DNA from: Camellia lanceoleosa
Lineage: Eukaryota > Streptophyta > Magnoliopsida > Ericales > Theaceae
Direction: 5' to 3'
Length of the DNA: 64,000 nt
Assembly: GCA_025200525.1 (NCBI GenBank)
Contig: CM045762.1
Coordinates: 189,063,154 to 189,127,153 of the forward strand
The stretch's first letter is position 1. Every line of letters begins with the position of its first letter. Position numbers and translations under genes: made by a program. Below the pieces are notes generated by a model. The model saw only the letters and a program-made list of their open reading frames with translations, was not told the DNA's origin and ran no database searches. Below are positions 55,505 through 64,000 of the stretch, one piece after another.

Positions 55505-58500
55505 ACCCACAGCCGTGAAATCTTCTTCTCTTGCTCCCTAAACCATTTTCTCCTTCAAATCAAGATTTTATACGGCGTCCTCCCCTTCCACGCAGTTGTT
55601 TTTCGCGAAATCTTCCAAATTAAGCCCTTTGAGACGACTAAATTTTGATTCCGGGGCGTCTCTTCTCATTGTCACCACTTGAGGTAAGTTTGTCTCATTA
55701 TTTGGAAGATTTTTCCGGGAGTTGACTTTTGTTGACTTTTCATTTCCCGAGAGTTGACTTTTGTTGACTTTTTCCAATTTTGGCTCATTTTGCTCATTTT
55801 TGCTTCTCTTTGCAGATTTCTTGACATGGCGGGTCATTTCCCTCACGGTGGAGGTTTTCCCGGCGCCGGAGATGATTTTGATATTATGACATTGCCCCCG
55901 AGGGTTCACCCTTTTGTTCCCGATTGATACGCCCCAGCGGTACATAGGCTTCCGCGAGCCGTTTTTCGTCATTTCACCGAGTTCAACGATAAGGTAACAG
56001 GGGATCTTCTTTTGCGAGAGCCGGAGCAGCACCTCTCCCACGATGCAGAGGTATTTTACTTTTATTTTCTGTATCTTTCGTGCATTTGTACCTTTGCCAC
56101 GCTTAGACACACAGTTTAGCTTATGACATAGTACTTGCATCCTGAGCATGTGACTTAGCCACTTGAATTTCATGAACACAGCTCATTGACTGATTGTGAA
56201 CGCACAGTACACATTAGTTAGGAATTGAACACACGGCTCAAACATTGATTCACCGAACACACAGCCCGAAGTTGAAAATGAGCACACAGCACATACTGAC
56301 TAAGAGTAGAACACACAGTCCCAAACTCAGATTTTCTGAACACGCAGCCCAGATTTGAAGCGAACACACAGCCCACTGATTAAGAGTAGAACACACAGCC
56401 CTAAACTCTGATTTACTGAACACGCAGCCCAGATTTGAAGCGAACACACAGCCCACTGATTAAGAGTAGAACACACAGCCCTAAACTCTGATTTACTGAA
56501 CACGCAGCCCAGATTTGAAGTGAACACACAGCCCACTGATTAAGAGTAGAACACACAGCCCTAAACTCTGATTTACTGAACACGCAGCCCAGATTTGAAG
56601 TGAACATACAGCCCACTGATTAAGAGTAGAACACACAGTCCCAAACTCTGATTTACTGAACACGCAGCCCAGATTTGAAGTGAACACACAGCCCACTGAT
56701 TAAGAGTAGAACACACAGCCCTAAACTCTGATTTACTGAACACGCAGCCCAGATTTGAAGTGAACACACAGCCCACTGATTTGTACATAGCTCATTCATT
56801 TCATTTGCACACAGCTTCTTCATTTCATTTGCACACAGCTCGTTTTTATTGTGTACTGAACACATGTATTCGTTCTGAATGCAGGTTGGTTCTCGCACCG
56901 TGCGAGGGTATGGCTCCACTGCCGCGAGGGAGTGGTATGCTGAGCTTCTGGAAGCTGTCCGAGACTTGGTTGACTTTGCAGGATTCGGACCATTCTGCAG
57001 GGGTTTATCTCACTGTCTTATCAGTAGGACATTGTTTGCTGCTCTGGCGGAGAGATGGTGGGACACCACCAATTCTTTCCATTTTTCTACGACCGGGGAT
57101 ATGACCATGACCCCACTGGACTTTGCTGTACTCACTGGCCTAGACATAGGCGGTGGACCTATTCCTCACGATTTAAGATATGGGTCGTGGGAGGTCGCTG
57201 ATGCATCTATTGGGGCACTCCACAGAGATAGAGCTTCCGGAGGGTTCGTATACTTGGTTCTCTTCCATTTCCGTGGCCACAGATGGAGCCCGAGTCTCGA
57301 GGAGGTCGAGCAAGATAATTGGTTTCCTCATGTTCCTCTTTGGCACCACTGCTTTTCGATAGAGGAACATGGTCGGTCAGATCTCTTGAGTGCCCTAGTA
57401 GACCTATCACAGGTCAATCAGTATGATTGGGGCGGCGCTGGCCTGGCTACCATTTATTGTTACATGAGCGCAGTCTCTCGCACGCGGGGGGACTTACTCG
57501 GCGGCTACTGGAGAGCTTGGGAGGTACATTCTGTCCTCTTAATTTACATTTTTGCTCCTCATTACTTATTCACTGCACACACGGTGCATTTTGCATTCTG
57601 TATTCTGCCTTTAGCACTTTGTATTCACATTCCGCACTGCTTTTCTCAGCTATGGGTATATACATATTTCCCCACATTAGCCCCGGAGATGGAGGTGGCA
57701 GGACCTCCTATGACTCCGTTTTCATTGATGTTTGAGGGCGAGCACTTATCGAGGCCTCGAGAGACTCTCTTCTCTCTCGCGATTAAGACACCGCGGCGCA
57801 GAGGTATTTCGTAACTCTCGCCTTTCATTTTCATCTTTGATCCGCTTTGTATTTCTTGATTTCGATTGATTTGTACATCGGTTATCCGCAGATCACCGCA
57901 ACCCCGGGCGCCTTTTGGCGACGATCTCGAGAATCAAGACTTGAGGGTCGACTAGTTCTCAAAGATAGGTTCCTCGCCGAGGACTAGTCGGGTGGCTTGG
58001 TTCGGGGAACGCTTTCAACGTCGTGTGGGGTATGATTCTCAGACCTCTTTGCCGTGCCTCCACCCACTATGCGGATCGCCGACAAAGCTATCTCATCGAG
58101 GAGGTCACTAGGGATATGCAGGGCACCGATGCTTTATTACATCTCATTGAGGGGAACTACGCCACCTATCGCCAAGATATATTCGATGCCCTCGACGGAG
58201 TACGGCTCGCCATCGAGGCCCATTGGCGCACCATCTTCGAGTCGTGCCCGTGCTACAGACATCCCCTCTTCTAGCAGGGCTGGTGCATCTAGAGGTAGAG
58301 GTAGTTCGATTCCTCCGATCCCTCCGACTCTCGATCATCCTGGATGGCCAGATATGCCGACTGAGTTGACAAGTTGGTAGTATGGGACTACTTTCCCGAT
58401 TCCGATCCCTATGGAGCCTCCGATGCCTGGTCACAGATATGTCAGTGATCCTGACTCACCACCGGTATGTTCTACCATTTTTCATTTATCACACAGACAT

Positions 58501-59185
58501 TTCGGCAGTTGCTTATTTATTAATGAGTTGAGCTTGTGTCTGCAGCCACCTCAGGAGTACATAGACCAGATGCTCGGGGTGGTGGCCTCACTTGAGGGAT
58601 GGTCTCACAGAGAGAGGCACAGATGTCCATCATGGGCTTCCAGGTGCCCTTTATCTCTCTTGCATTTATCATATTTCTATTAACATGCTGGTTTTGAGCA
58701 TTCTGCTGCACTGATAGGCTGTGTAGAACACATCTGGCACACACCCCACTCACATACTGTACTTGCACCTGCTTTTTATGTTTGAACTGATGTATTGCAC
58801 TTTTCATTTTCAGATGCCTCCCGTATATGCTTCGACACGAGGTGGGCCACCCGGGCCTTCTCAGAGAGGTCGAGGTGTTAGACCTACTCGAGGTACTGGG
58901 CCCCGAGGAGCTGGGCCATCCAGGCCTTACCGAGGAGCTCGAGGAGCAGGGTCGTCTCGCAGACGCAGGGCACCCATTGTCGAGGATGAGGAGGAGGAGG
59001 TCGCAGACCGTGTGTCAGAGACATCTCCTGGGGAGGGAGGCTCCGGTCTTGGTTCCGGGAGCGGAGGCGAGGCTGAGGGGGATCCGGAGGATGACAGCTC
59101 TGATCCGGATGGTGATGATGGTGCAGAGGTTGTCCCGCAAAAGAGGATGAGAGGGCCTCCTCATTCCCGTTCCCGAGGATACTGA
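55505..59185 (+). pseudogene. Accessory plant mobile domain (PMD) gene, multi-exon
   Basis: It lies antisense to the retrotransposon. A leader intron fits 55684-55815 (GTAAGT donor, TTTGCAG acceptor). Coding exons: 55826-56050 (MAGHFPHGGGFPGAG; one in-frame TGA at about 55925), 56885-57523, 57650-57803, about 57892-58464, 58545-58643 and 58814-59185. Exon 2 has EWYAELLEAVRDLVDFAGFG, ERWWDTTNSFHFSTTGDMTM and PLDFAVLTGLDIGGGPI, the PMD core known from MAIN/MAIL proteins and from transposons. Exon 4 holds WRRSRESRLEGRLVLKDRF but also a stop and a frame change. The last exon encodes an RG-rich then acidic tail (RGGPPGPSQRGRGV ... EDEEEE) with a KRMRG end. Splice sites are well kept; the protein is broken in at least two places. 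The family's biochemical role is unclear, with links to silencing and genome stability in host PMD proteins. Confidence 0.82.
56202..56840 (+). repeat. 80-bp tandem repeat array inside the first coding intron of the PMD gene
   Basis: Units start CGAACACACAGCCCACTGAT-like at 56362, 56442, 56522, 56602 and 56682, exactly 80 bp apart and nearly identical. Partial, diverged copies lie on both sides. Each unit has three ACACAGCCC/ACGCAGCCC words. The unit is not a multiple of three, so every frame on the minus strand stays open for a stretch; these are not genes. Confidence 0.95.
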
Positions 59186-59302
59186 TGTTATTTCCTGCTT
59201 TATTTTACTTTTTGACTAGTAGTTTGTAGCACTTTGCACATTGTTAGGCAGTTTTATTTTCTGTAAAACTTGTACCTTTATTTTGTTGTAAAAACATGAT
59301 GG

Positions 59303-59308
59303 AATAAA
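59303..59308 (+). terminator. Polyadenylation signal of the PMD gene
   Basis: AATAAA, 118 bp after the TGA, in T-rich sequence containing TTTGTTGTAAAA. Confidence 0.6.
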
Positions 59309-59825
59309 ACAGCTTTTGAAAAGATGATTGTATTTGAAACTCTTAGCATCGCATCGCATCATTTTGCACAAAAATGGAATCGAATGAAAATGTGCCTCAT
59401 GTATTTACCGGGTCAGGTAATGAACCGACGCAACAAATCAAAACAACTCGACTCACTAAGAAATAACAGAATCTTAGCAAGTTTACAACTTGATAAACAA
59501 AGTACAACAATGTTAACGACTCAATAGACAAGACTTAACAAAATTGTATAACCAAAAAGTAACAATTCAAAACACAAAATGCGACAGCTCGACAAAACTT
59601 ACAACTCGATAAACAAAACAACAACTCGATAAGCAAAATACAACAGAACATACTTCGGACGGACAATCCGAATGATGGAACGCACCAGAATCGAGAGAAA
59701 TGGAGGCCTTCGACATTCCCGATGCATGAAAATGCCTCGAACTTCCTTCCGCGGGCAAAACAGACCAACGCTACGTCAAAACATTTTGGATTTGGAGACT
59801 AGAGGGTGGCGGCCTACTAGGATAG
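59309..59825. other. Spacer between the two accessory genes
   Basis: It contains loose repeats of CAACTCGATAAACAAA (59480-59650) and GCATCGCATC. No gene was recognised on either strand. Confidence 0.5.
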
Positions 59826-59910
59826 ATGGCCGGCCGGCCACCTCCCCCGTAACCTCCAGAAATTTGACACGTGTCCTTTGAATAGTGTTTTGCCCCTCTA
59901 TAAAAGCCCC
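59826..59910 (+). promoter_or_regulatory. Promoter of the DUF7745-like accessory gene
   Basis: ATGGCCGGCCGGCCACC at 59826-59842 and TATAAAAG at 59899-59906. The start codon follows 46 bp after the TATA box, so the leader is short. ACACGTGTCC at 59869 contains a CACGTG G-box core. Confidence 0.72.
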
Positions 59911-59951
59911 ACCCTTGGAACTCATTCATTTCATCACCTTTCCTCGCGAAA

Positions 59952-61215
59952 ATGGAGGCATTTCTCACAGAAAATCTCACATCTTGGATTTCTTCTTTAG
60001 ATGGCTCGGAGAAGTTGAACTTCCGGGGTTTTGGCTTGAATGCACTATTCACGCTAGGCCGGACTCCACTGCATCTTCCTTTCCTCTATGCCACGGCAAG
60101 GTTTTGGAACCCGGTGACGCACCTCTTGGGTTTTGGAACCCAAGAGGTATGTCCTACTTTTGAAGATTTTCAAATCTTGATGGAGTCCGAGCGAGGCGAG
60201 GAAATTCTGCCCCAGCTCAATTTTAGTTATGCCCAAATCTTAGGGCGGATGTGCGGTCTTAATGCGCATGATGCTAGATCTCTGATTGGTGATGGCATGT
60301 TGGATATCCCGAGCCTGATTTACCGATTCTCTGATGCCGGACCGCAAAGAACCACTATTGGCAAGGCTTCCAGAAGACGCCTTCGTGCCTACTATCTCAT
60401 TTTCGCTTTGTCTCGCCCGGAGGAGCTAGCATCCGCTTGATTGAAGTCGCCAAGGCTTGAGGGATGGGAAGAGTCAGACGCCATGACATTGGCCGAGACA
60501 TCGATGGGCTTGGATGCTTTACACGGAGACAACCAGTTTATTGGAGTCCACCATCAAGCAGGTAATGTTTCCCACCCAAGCTCACATGTATATTCACTCA
60601 CATCACTCGCCCCTGCTCGGTTTTTCTCATAAAACCCTCATCTTACTTTTCCCTCATCGCACATCTCTCTATTCTTTATTCTCTCATTTTTCATTCCTCC
60701 CCAGAGAAGGTTGATGGATAAATTGCAAGGTGTGGACTCTTGTCCTGCTTTACTCAAATGGCTACTTCTTTCGGCAACGCCTAGTGAATGCTCCTGATGA
60801 GAGCTGGTGGTTTGAATGGATGTGCAACTTGTCGGCGGATCGCATTGCGTGGCGTTGTCCTTGGCTCAATCTCCCGGCAATGAGCTATAGCATGTCCCGG
60901 CAGGTCGGGATTCGACTGATCGGCTTGACTCACTGTGTGTTCTATTTCCCATTCCGTATTCTGCGCCAGTTTGGCCGTGATCAGACTTGCCCACCAGAGG
61001 GGATAGAGTATCCGACTACATTTCTAGTTCGAGGTGCACAGCTGGCTCGACAGGCCGCAGCATGGAGAGTTAGAGAGCTTCTGGCCCCTGCTCCTATTTT
61101 CAGTTGCACTTTATCTGACGAGTGCTGGGATTGGCTCAACGAAGAAGCACAGGTTGGGCCTAGGTTGGCATCAGAGGCTTCAACTAGCTCTAGAAGGGGG
61201 CGCAGGGACACCTGA
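59952..61215 (+). pseudogene. Accessory DUF7745-like gene, two exons, broken
   Basis: ATG at 59952 (MEAFLTENLTSWISS) opens a frame to a TGA at 60438, after LPFLYATARFWNPVTHLLGF, EVCPTFEDFQILM and RRLRAYYLIFALSRPEE. The same frame is readable beyond the stop to a donor at 60562 (GCAG/GTAATG). An acceptor (CTCCCCAG) is at 60704. Exon 2 reads RRLMDKLQGVDSCPALLKWL, then after a frame change SWWFEWMCNLSADRIAWRCP and LIGLTHCVFYFPFRILRQFG, and ends RRGRRDT. The order FW-P...PT-E-FQ, then W-PW, then PL-G...LRQ-G is that of DUF7745 proteins, a plant family often found with Ty3/gypsy elements. No activity is known. It is convergent with pol, whose end is near 61830. Confidence 0.62.
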
Positions 61216-61830
61216 CTTGACTATGCCCCAGATTTATTGCTTTATTAGTACTTTCAAGTTTTCGTTATGAATGTAATAAAAAGCAACTTCAATTGTATGC
61301 AAGAGCAAAAGAACTCTGTTTTGAAATCAATGAAATTGAAGGTTGTGGTACTGAAAATTCTCCACTTTTGGTCCAAAATGGTCTTAGTTGTGAAAAGATT
61401 AATTTGAACAAAGTCAACTTTATTAAAACTTTTCAAAACTATTTTCGATATGGATCAGAACTGGACACGCCTGAGATTTGTCACTGAGATGCACAACCCC
61501 AGATCCTAGCAACTGGAAAGTTGCCCCTAGTTTGAAAAGTGCCTTGGCAATTCATAGCAACGGAAAGTTGCCCCTAGTCCTAATAACACTGCATCGAGAT
61601 CACAATAAATGCCGATGAATAGAGATGATCGAGATGATTAGAATGGACAAAGTTGATCGGGAAAAGATTGTGATCAACTTCAAGATGAAGTCGCCACGAT
61701 CCCAAAGATGGGAATCAAGTCTTACGAGTTCAGTTTAGGTTCGCCGGTATTTTTACTCTCCTTGCGCTCTAACTTTTGCCAAGGCCGCCTTTTATGTTTT
61801 CAACCTTGAGCTCAAATTTTTATAATTTCA
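61216..61830. other. Region between the DUF7745-like gene and pol
   Basis: AATAAAAAG at 61275-61283 can serve as the polyadenylation signal of the + strand gene. The minus strand holds the hairpin pair and, at 61680-61740, the complement of the CTTGATTCCCATCTTTGGGAT block that also follows pol in the first element (17326-17347). Confidence 0.55.
61509..61576 (-). repeat. Stem-loop pair GGGGCAACTTTCC(A/G)GTTGC
   Basis: On the minus strand AGGGGCAACTTTCCGTTGC (61557-61575) and AGGGGCAACTTTCCAGTTGC (about 61509-61528) lie 48 bp apart. This is the same pair and spacing as at 17510-17575 in the first element. Confidence 0.8.
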
Positions 61831-62945
61831 AATTTTTCTATGCTCGAAGTTTTGCCTAGGTCGCCTTTTCGGTTTTCGACTAGCGAGCCTCTCAGGGTAG
61901 TATTTCTTCAACTTGTCCATATTGATCGGTTGGGAAAACTCTAAGCTATCTAGATCCATCGTAACCACGACCCAATTCCACCGACTGCATTGACTTGATG
62001 ATGTAAGGACCAGTCCAATTGGGTCTGAACTTGCCTCTTGAGTCATGGATGGGAGCTCGGTTGTCCTTGAGTACCAAATCTCCTTCTTTCAAGTTCCTGG
62101 ACTTAACCTTCTTGTTGAAAGCCTGGGCGATTCTGCGTTGATAACCTTGGATGTGGTACAATGCTTTCAGCCTTCTTTCATCGAAAAGCATGAGTTCTCA
62201 AATGCTCACGCTAATCCGCTTCGCTTATCCGCACTCACCAATACTGTAATGACGGACCTCAATCTCAATAGGCGTAACGGCCCATCCCATAGACCAATGA
62301 GTACGGAGTCACCCAAAGAGAAGTTCTAATCAAGTCCTCAGAGCCCCAGAGCGAATGGCAACTTATCCGCCACCCCGATAGGTTTCCACCATCTTCTGTA
62401 GTATGCGCTTGATGTTCTTGTTGGCGGCCTCAACTACTCCGTTGGTTTGTGGTCGGTAAGTAGACGACTTATGAAAAGCCACATTGTATTTCTCCAACAA
62501 ATCAATCACCTCCATTTTTGAAGTGGGAACCATTATCTGAAATGATTTCATTTGGGACCCCGTAGCGACAGATGATGTTGTTTCTGATAAATTTTGCTAC
62601 GCGCGAAGCCTTCAACACCGCATAAGATTGGGCCTCAACCCACTTTGTGAAATAATCTATCGCTACCAAGATGAACTCATGCCCATTCGACCCCTTCGGC
62701 AGAATAAATTCGATTACATCAATTCCTGCATGTAAACGGCCATGGCGATGTCATGTTGAACAACTTTGACGGCGGGATATTGATGCGATTTGCATGAATC
62801 TGACATTTGTGGCACCGCCGGACGAAACCAATGCAATCCTCCTCCATAGTAGACCAGTAATAACCTTGCATAAGGATCTTCCGTACAACATTACCCCATT
62901 CATATGTGCACCACATTCACCCCGTGGATGGCTTCCATTAGACGC
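61830..62945 (-). pseudogene. pol: Integrase relic of the second Tat element
   Basis: Along the minus strand: zinc-binding part GYYWSTMEEDCIGFVRRCHK with CQIHANRINIPP (about 62860-62760), then core pieces YFTKWVEAQSYAVLKA, YGVPNEIISDNGSHF (about 62640-62520) and STYRPQTNGVVEAANKNIKR (about 62470-62410). The C-terminal part is LKEGDLVLKDNRAPIHDSRG ... PNWTGPYIIK (about 62110-61990), and the tail DLDSLEFSQPINMDKLKKYY. It is broken by many stops and frameshifts. The order after RNase H and the GPY-type C-terminus fit Ty3/gypsy. Confidence 0.85.
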
Positions 62946-63362
62946 TTTGACTCTTCCGCATCAACGCACGCTTATGCATTCCCGTGATGACCTCGTTTAT
63001 ATAGTTTACCCCGCAGATGATGAACCGAATCGACATTCTCCGATTGCTCTCTTGTCTTTGGCATTTACCTGGCGGGTATGTTTTTTCTCCAAAAGTTCCG
63101 GATGTCGTAATACCAGGGTATTCGTCAACTTCATCTATGGCTCAATCGACTCATAAGGCGGTACAAATTTCGATCGATGATGATCGGACGATCCGGACTC
63201 CACACGGATGTCTATCATAAATGATAGAGTTGTTAGCGAATCTGCGAACTTGTTGTTCTCTTAGTAGATGAGTAAAACTTAGCTTTTCAAACCGAGGAAT
63301 CAAGAAATCCAAGGTTTGGTGATACATTATCATATTTTCCTCTTTAACTTTCCAAATCTCCT
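62946..63362 (-). pseudogene. pol: Degraded pol segment between RNase H and integrase
   Basis: Minus-strand frames here are short and shifted. Weak pieces resemble the linker that joins the second RNase H domain to the integrase zinc finger. No complete motif is visible. Confidence 0.45.
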
Positions 63363-63718
63363 TTAGCTTGAGACACAACAAGGTTCAATCCCCAATGACA
63401 TCCAAATTGCCTTGCCCTTAGTTCTAGGGTCGCTTCCAAACCAAAGAATGCACGCTTCAGATTCTCGCTTCATTATTTGAGACTTTGAACCGAGTTTGAA
63501 GGCTAGAGGATACGGAATTGTTTCTAGCACAAGAACACTCCTATCCCATACCCATGCCGATTTGACGCCCACAAAGTACATTGTCCAAGTTTCTCGTCAA
63601 TATGCGATTGATTCATCCGGAATAGGTACTCAATCGCTTCATCCCTCAACCGGTGGTCGGCAAGGAACTCGCCATCGCTTCTTCCTTTCATCGACTTACG
63701 CCACATATGTGAGATCAA
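63363..63718 (-). pseudogene. pol: Second (archaeal-type) RNase H relic
   Basis: Directly after the first RNase H the minus strand reads WRKSMKGRSDGEFLADHRLR, then TLWASNRHGYGIGVFL and, frameshifted, IPYPLAFKLGSKS with ESEACILW. This resembles the W-L-x-D-G-A-S-N-x-x-G-x-G-x-G-V ... P-x-A-x-K-L ... N-E-A-E-Y-E-A pattern of the additional RNase H (aRNH) of Tat elements. The catalytic first Asp is replaced in the degraded text. Confidence 0.65.
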
Positions 63719-64000
63719 ATTCGGAGAGCAACAGCAACCAACGAGCTAGCCTACCCGTAAGCGCTGGTTTCTCGAAAAGATATTTGATGAGATCTAGTCG
63801 TGAAACCAACATTACAGAGTGAGCTAACAGGTAGTGCCGTAGCTTCCTGGTAGCCCATACTAGAGCTAAGCAAGCTTTTTCGAGCAGTGTATATCGGGTC
63901 TCGTATTCCAGCATCTTCTTGCTTAAATAATAGATGGCTCTCTCCACCTTATCTTCTGATTCTTGTGCAAGCATGCAGCCCATTGTAGTCTCAGTCACTG
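63696..64000 (-). pseudogene. pol: RNase H domain of the second Tat element (runs off the window)
   Basis: The minus-strand frame TTMGCMLAQESEDKVERAIY then YLSKKMLEYETRYTLLEKAC and LIKYLFEKPALTGRLARWLL, ending LSEFDLTYV, is a standard Ty3/gypsy RNase H. It is open for its visible length and continues beyond the end of the window, where RT should lie. Confidence 0.92.

Larger units (their letters stand above)
49640..64000 (-). mobile_element. Second Tat-type Ty3/gypsy element, partial, minus strand
   Basis: Reading along the minus strand from the window end: RNase H, a second RNase H-like domain, integrase, a hairpin pair, two accessory genes on the opposite strand, 3' non-coding sequence, PPT and 3' LTR. 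The 5' LTR, gag and RT lie beyond 64000. It inserted into the copia element at 49639 (adjacent CAGGT is the expected target site copy). Extra antisense genes between pol and the 3' LTR are known for several Tat-lineage families such as Grande and Retand. Confidence 0.88.

Noticed and set aside
56250..56919. Set of overlapping minus-strand frames, cysteine-rich
   Set aside because: Same sequence read in successive 80-bp units of an intronic tandem array; not a gene family.

Overview
The window is nuclear DNA of a seed plant, most likely a eudicot. The evidence is a TAS3 trans-acting siRNA gene with two tandem tasiARF units and two miR390 sites, captured exons of plant gene families (serine carboxypeptidase-like and BRAP2/BRIZ2), plant mobile domain genes, CACTA elements and LTR retrotransposons of the Tat (Ty3/gypsy) and Ty1/copia types. 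There is no rRNA, convincing tRNA, CRISPR or bacterial gene content. Most of the sequence is nested, decayed transposons, and the only feature that looks like an intact host gene is TAS3.

Layout. (1) 1-3536: AT-rich flank, a CACTA-like terminal region with TTTGCGACGGC words, then an array of about 180-bp tandem units. (2) 3537-26627: one very large Tat/Ogre-like LTR retrotransposon on the + strand. Its LTRs are about 4.75 kb, it is flanked by the 5-bp target duplication GGCTC, and it sits inside the 180-bp array, which resumes at 26628. PBS and PPT are present. gag is broken by stops, and pol is deleted from the start of RT to the C-terminus of integrase. The 3' region carries twelve 114-bp tandem units. 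A solo LTR of a related element (8518-12876) sits inside it in opposite orientation, 225 bp after the 5' LTR, giving a huge inverted repeat. (3) 26628-29690: end of the array, then three exons of a serine carboxypeptidase-like gene and the first exon of a BRIZ2-like gene, both on the minus strand, probably captured by the CACTA element. (4) 29700-37200: a GA-rich polypurine tract, a small CACTA derivative and several MITEs in AT-rich DNA. (5) 37.2-38.5 kb: the TAS3 locus. It has a TATA box, a CT-rich leader, a spliced 68-codon ORF stopping 3 nt before the 5' miR390 site, two tasiARF units and a 3' miR390 site. (6) 38.5-44.3 kb: AT-rich intergenic DNA with MITEs. (7) 44367-49639: a decayed Ty1/copia element cut by the next insertion. 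(8) 49640-64000: a second Tat-type element on the minus strand, running off the window. It contains its 3' LTR, PPT, two accessory genes on the opposite (+) strand, each with its own promoter (a plant mobile domain gene and a DUF7745-like gene), then decayed integrase and two RNase H domains.

How it works together. The TAS3 parts fit the two-hit miR390/AGO7 pathway that makes tasiRNAs against ARF2/3/4 mRNAs. The two Tat elements belong to one related group: they share LTR sequence, a hairpin pair and a GGCCGGCC promoter block. That block also lies upstream of both antisense accessory genes. No element in the window looks able to move on its own. Percent identities and ages were not computed; similarity statements are by eye.
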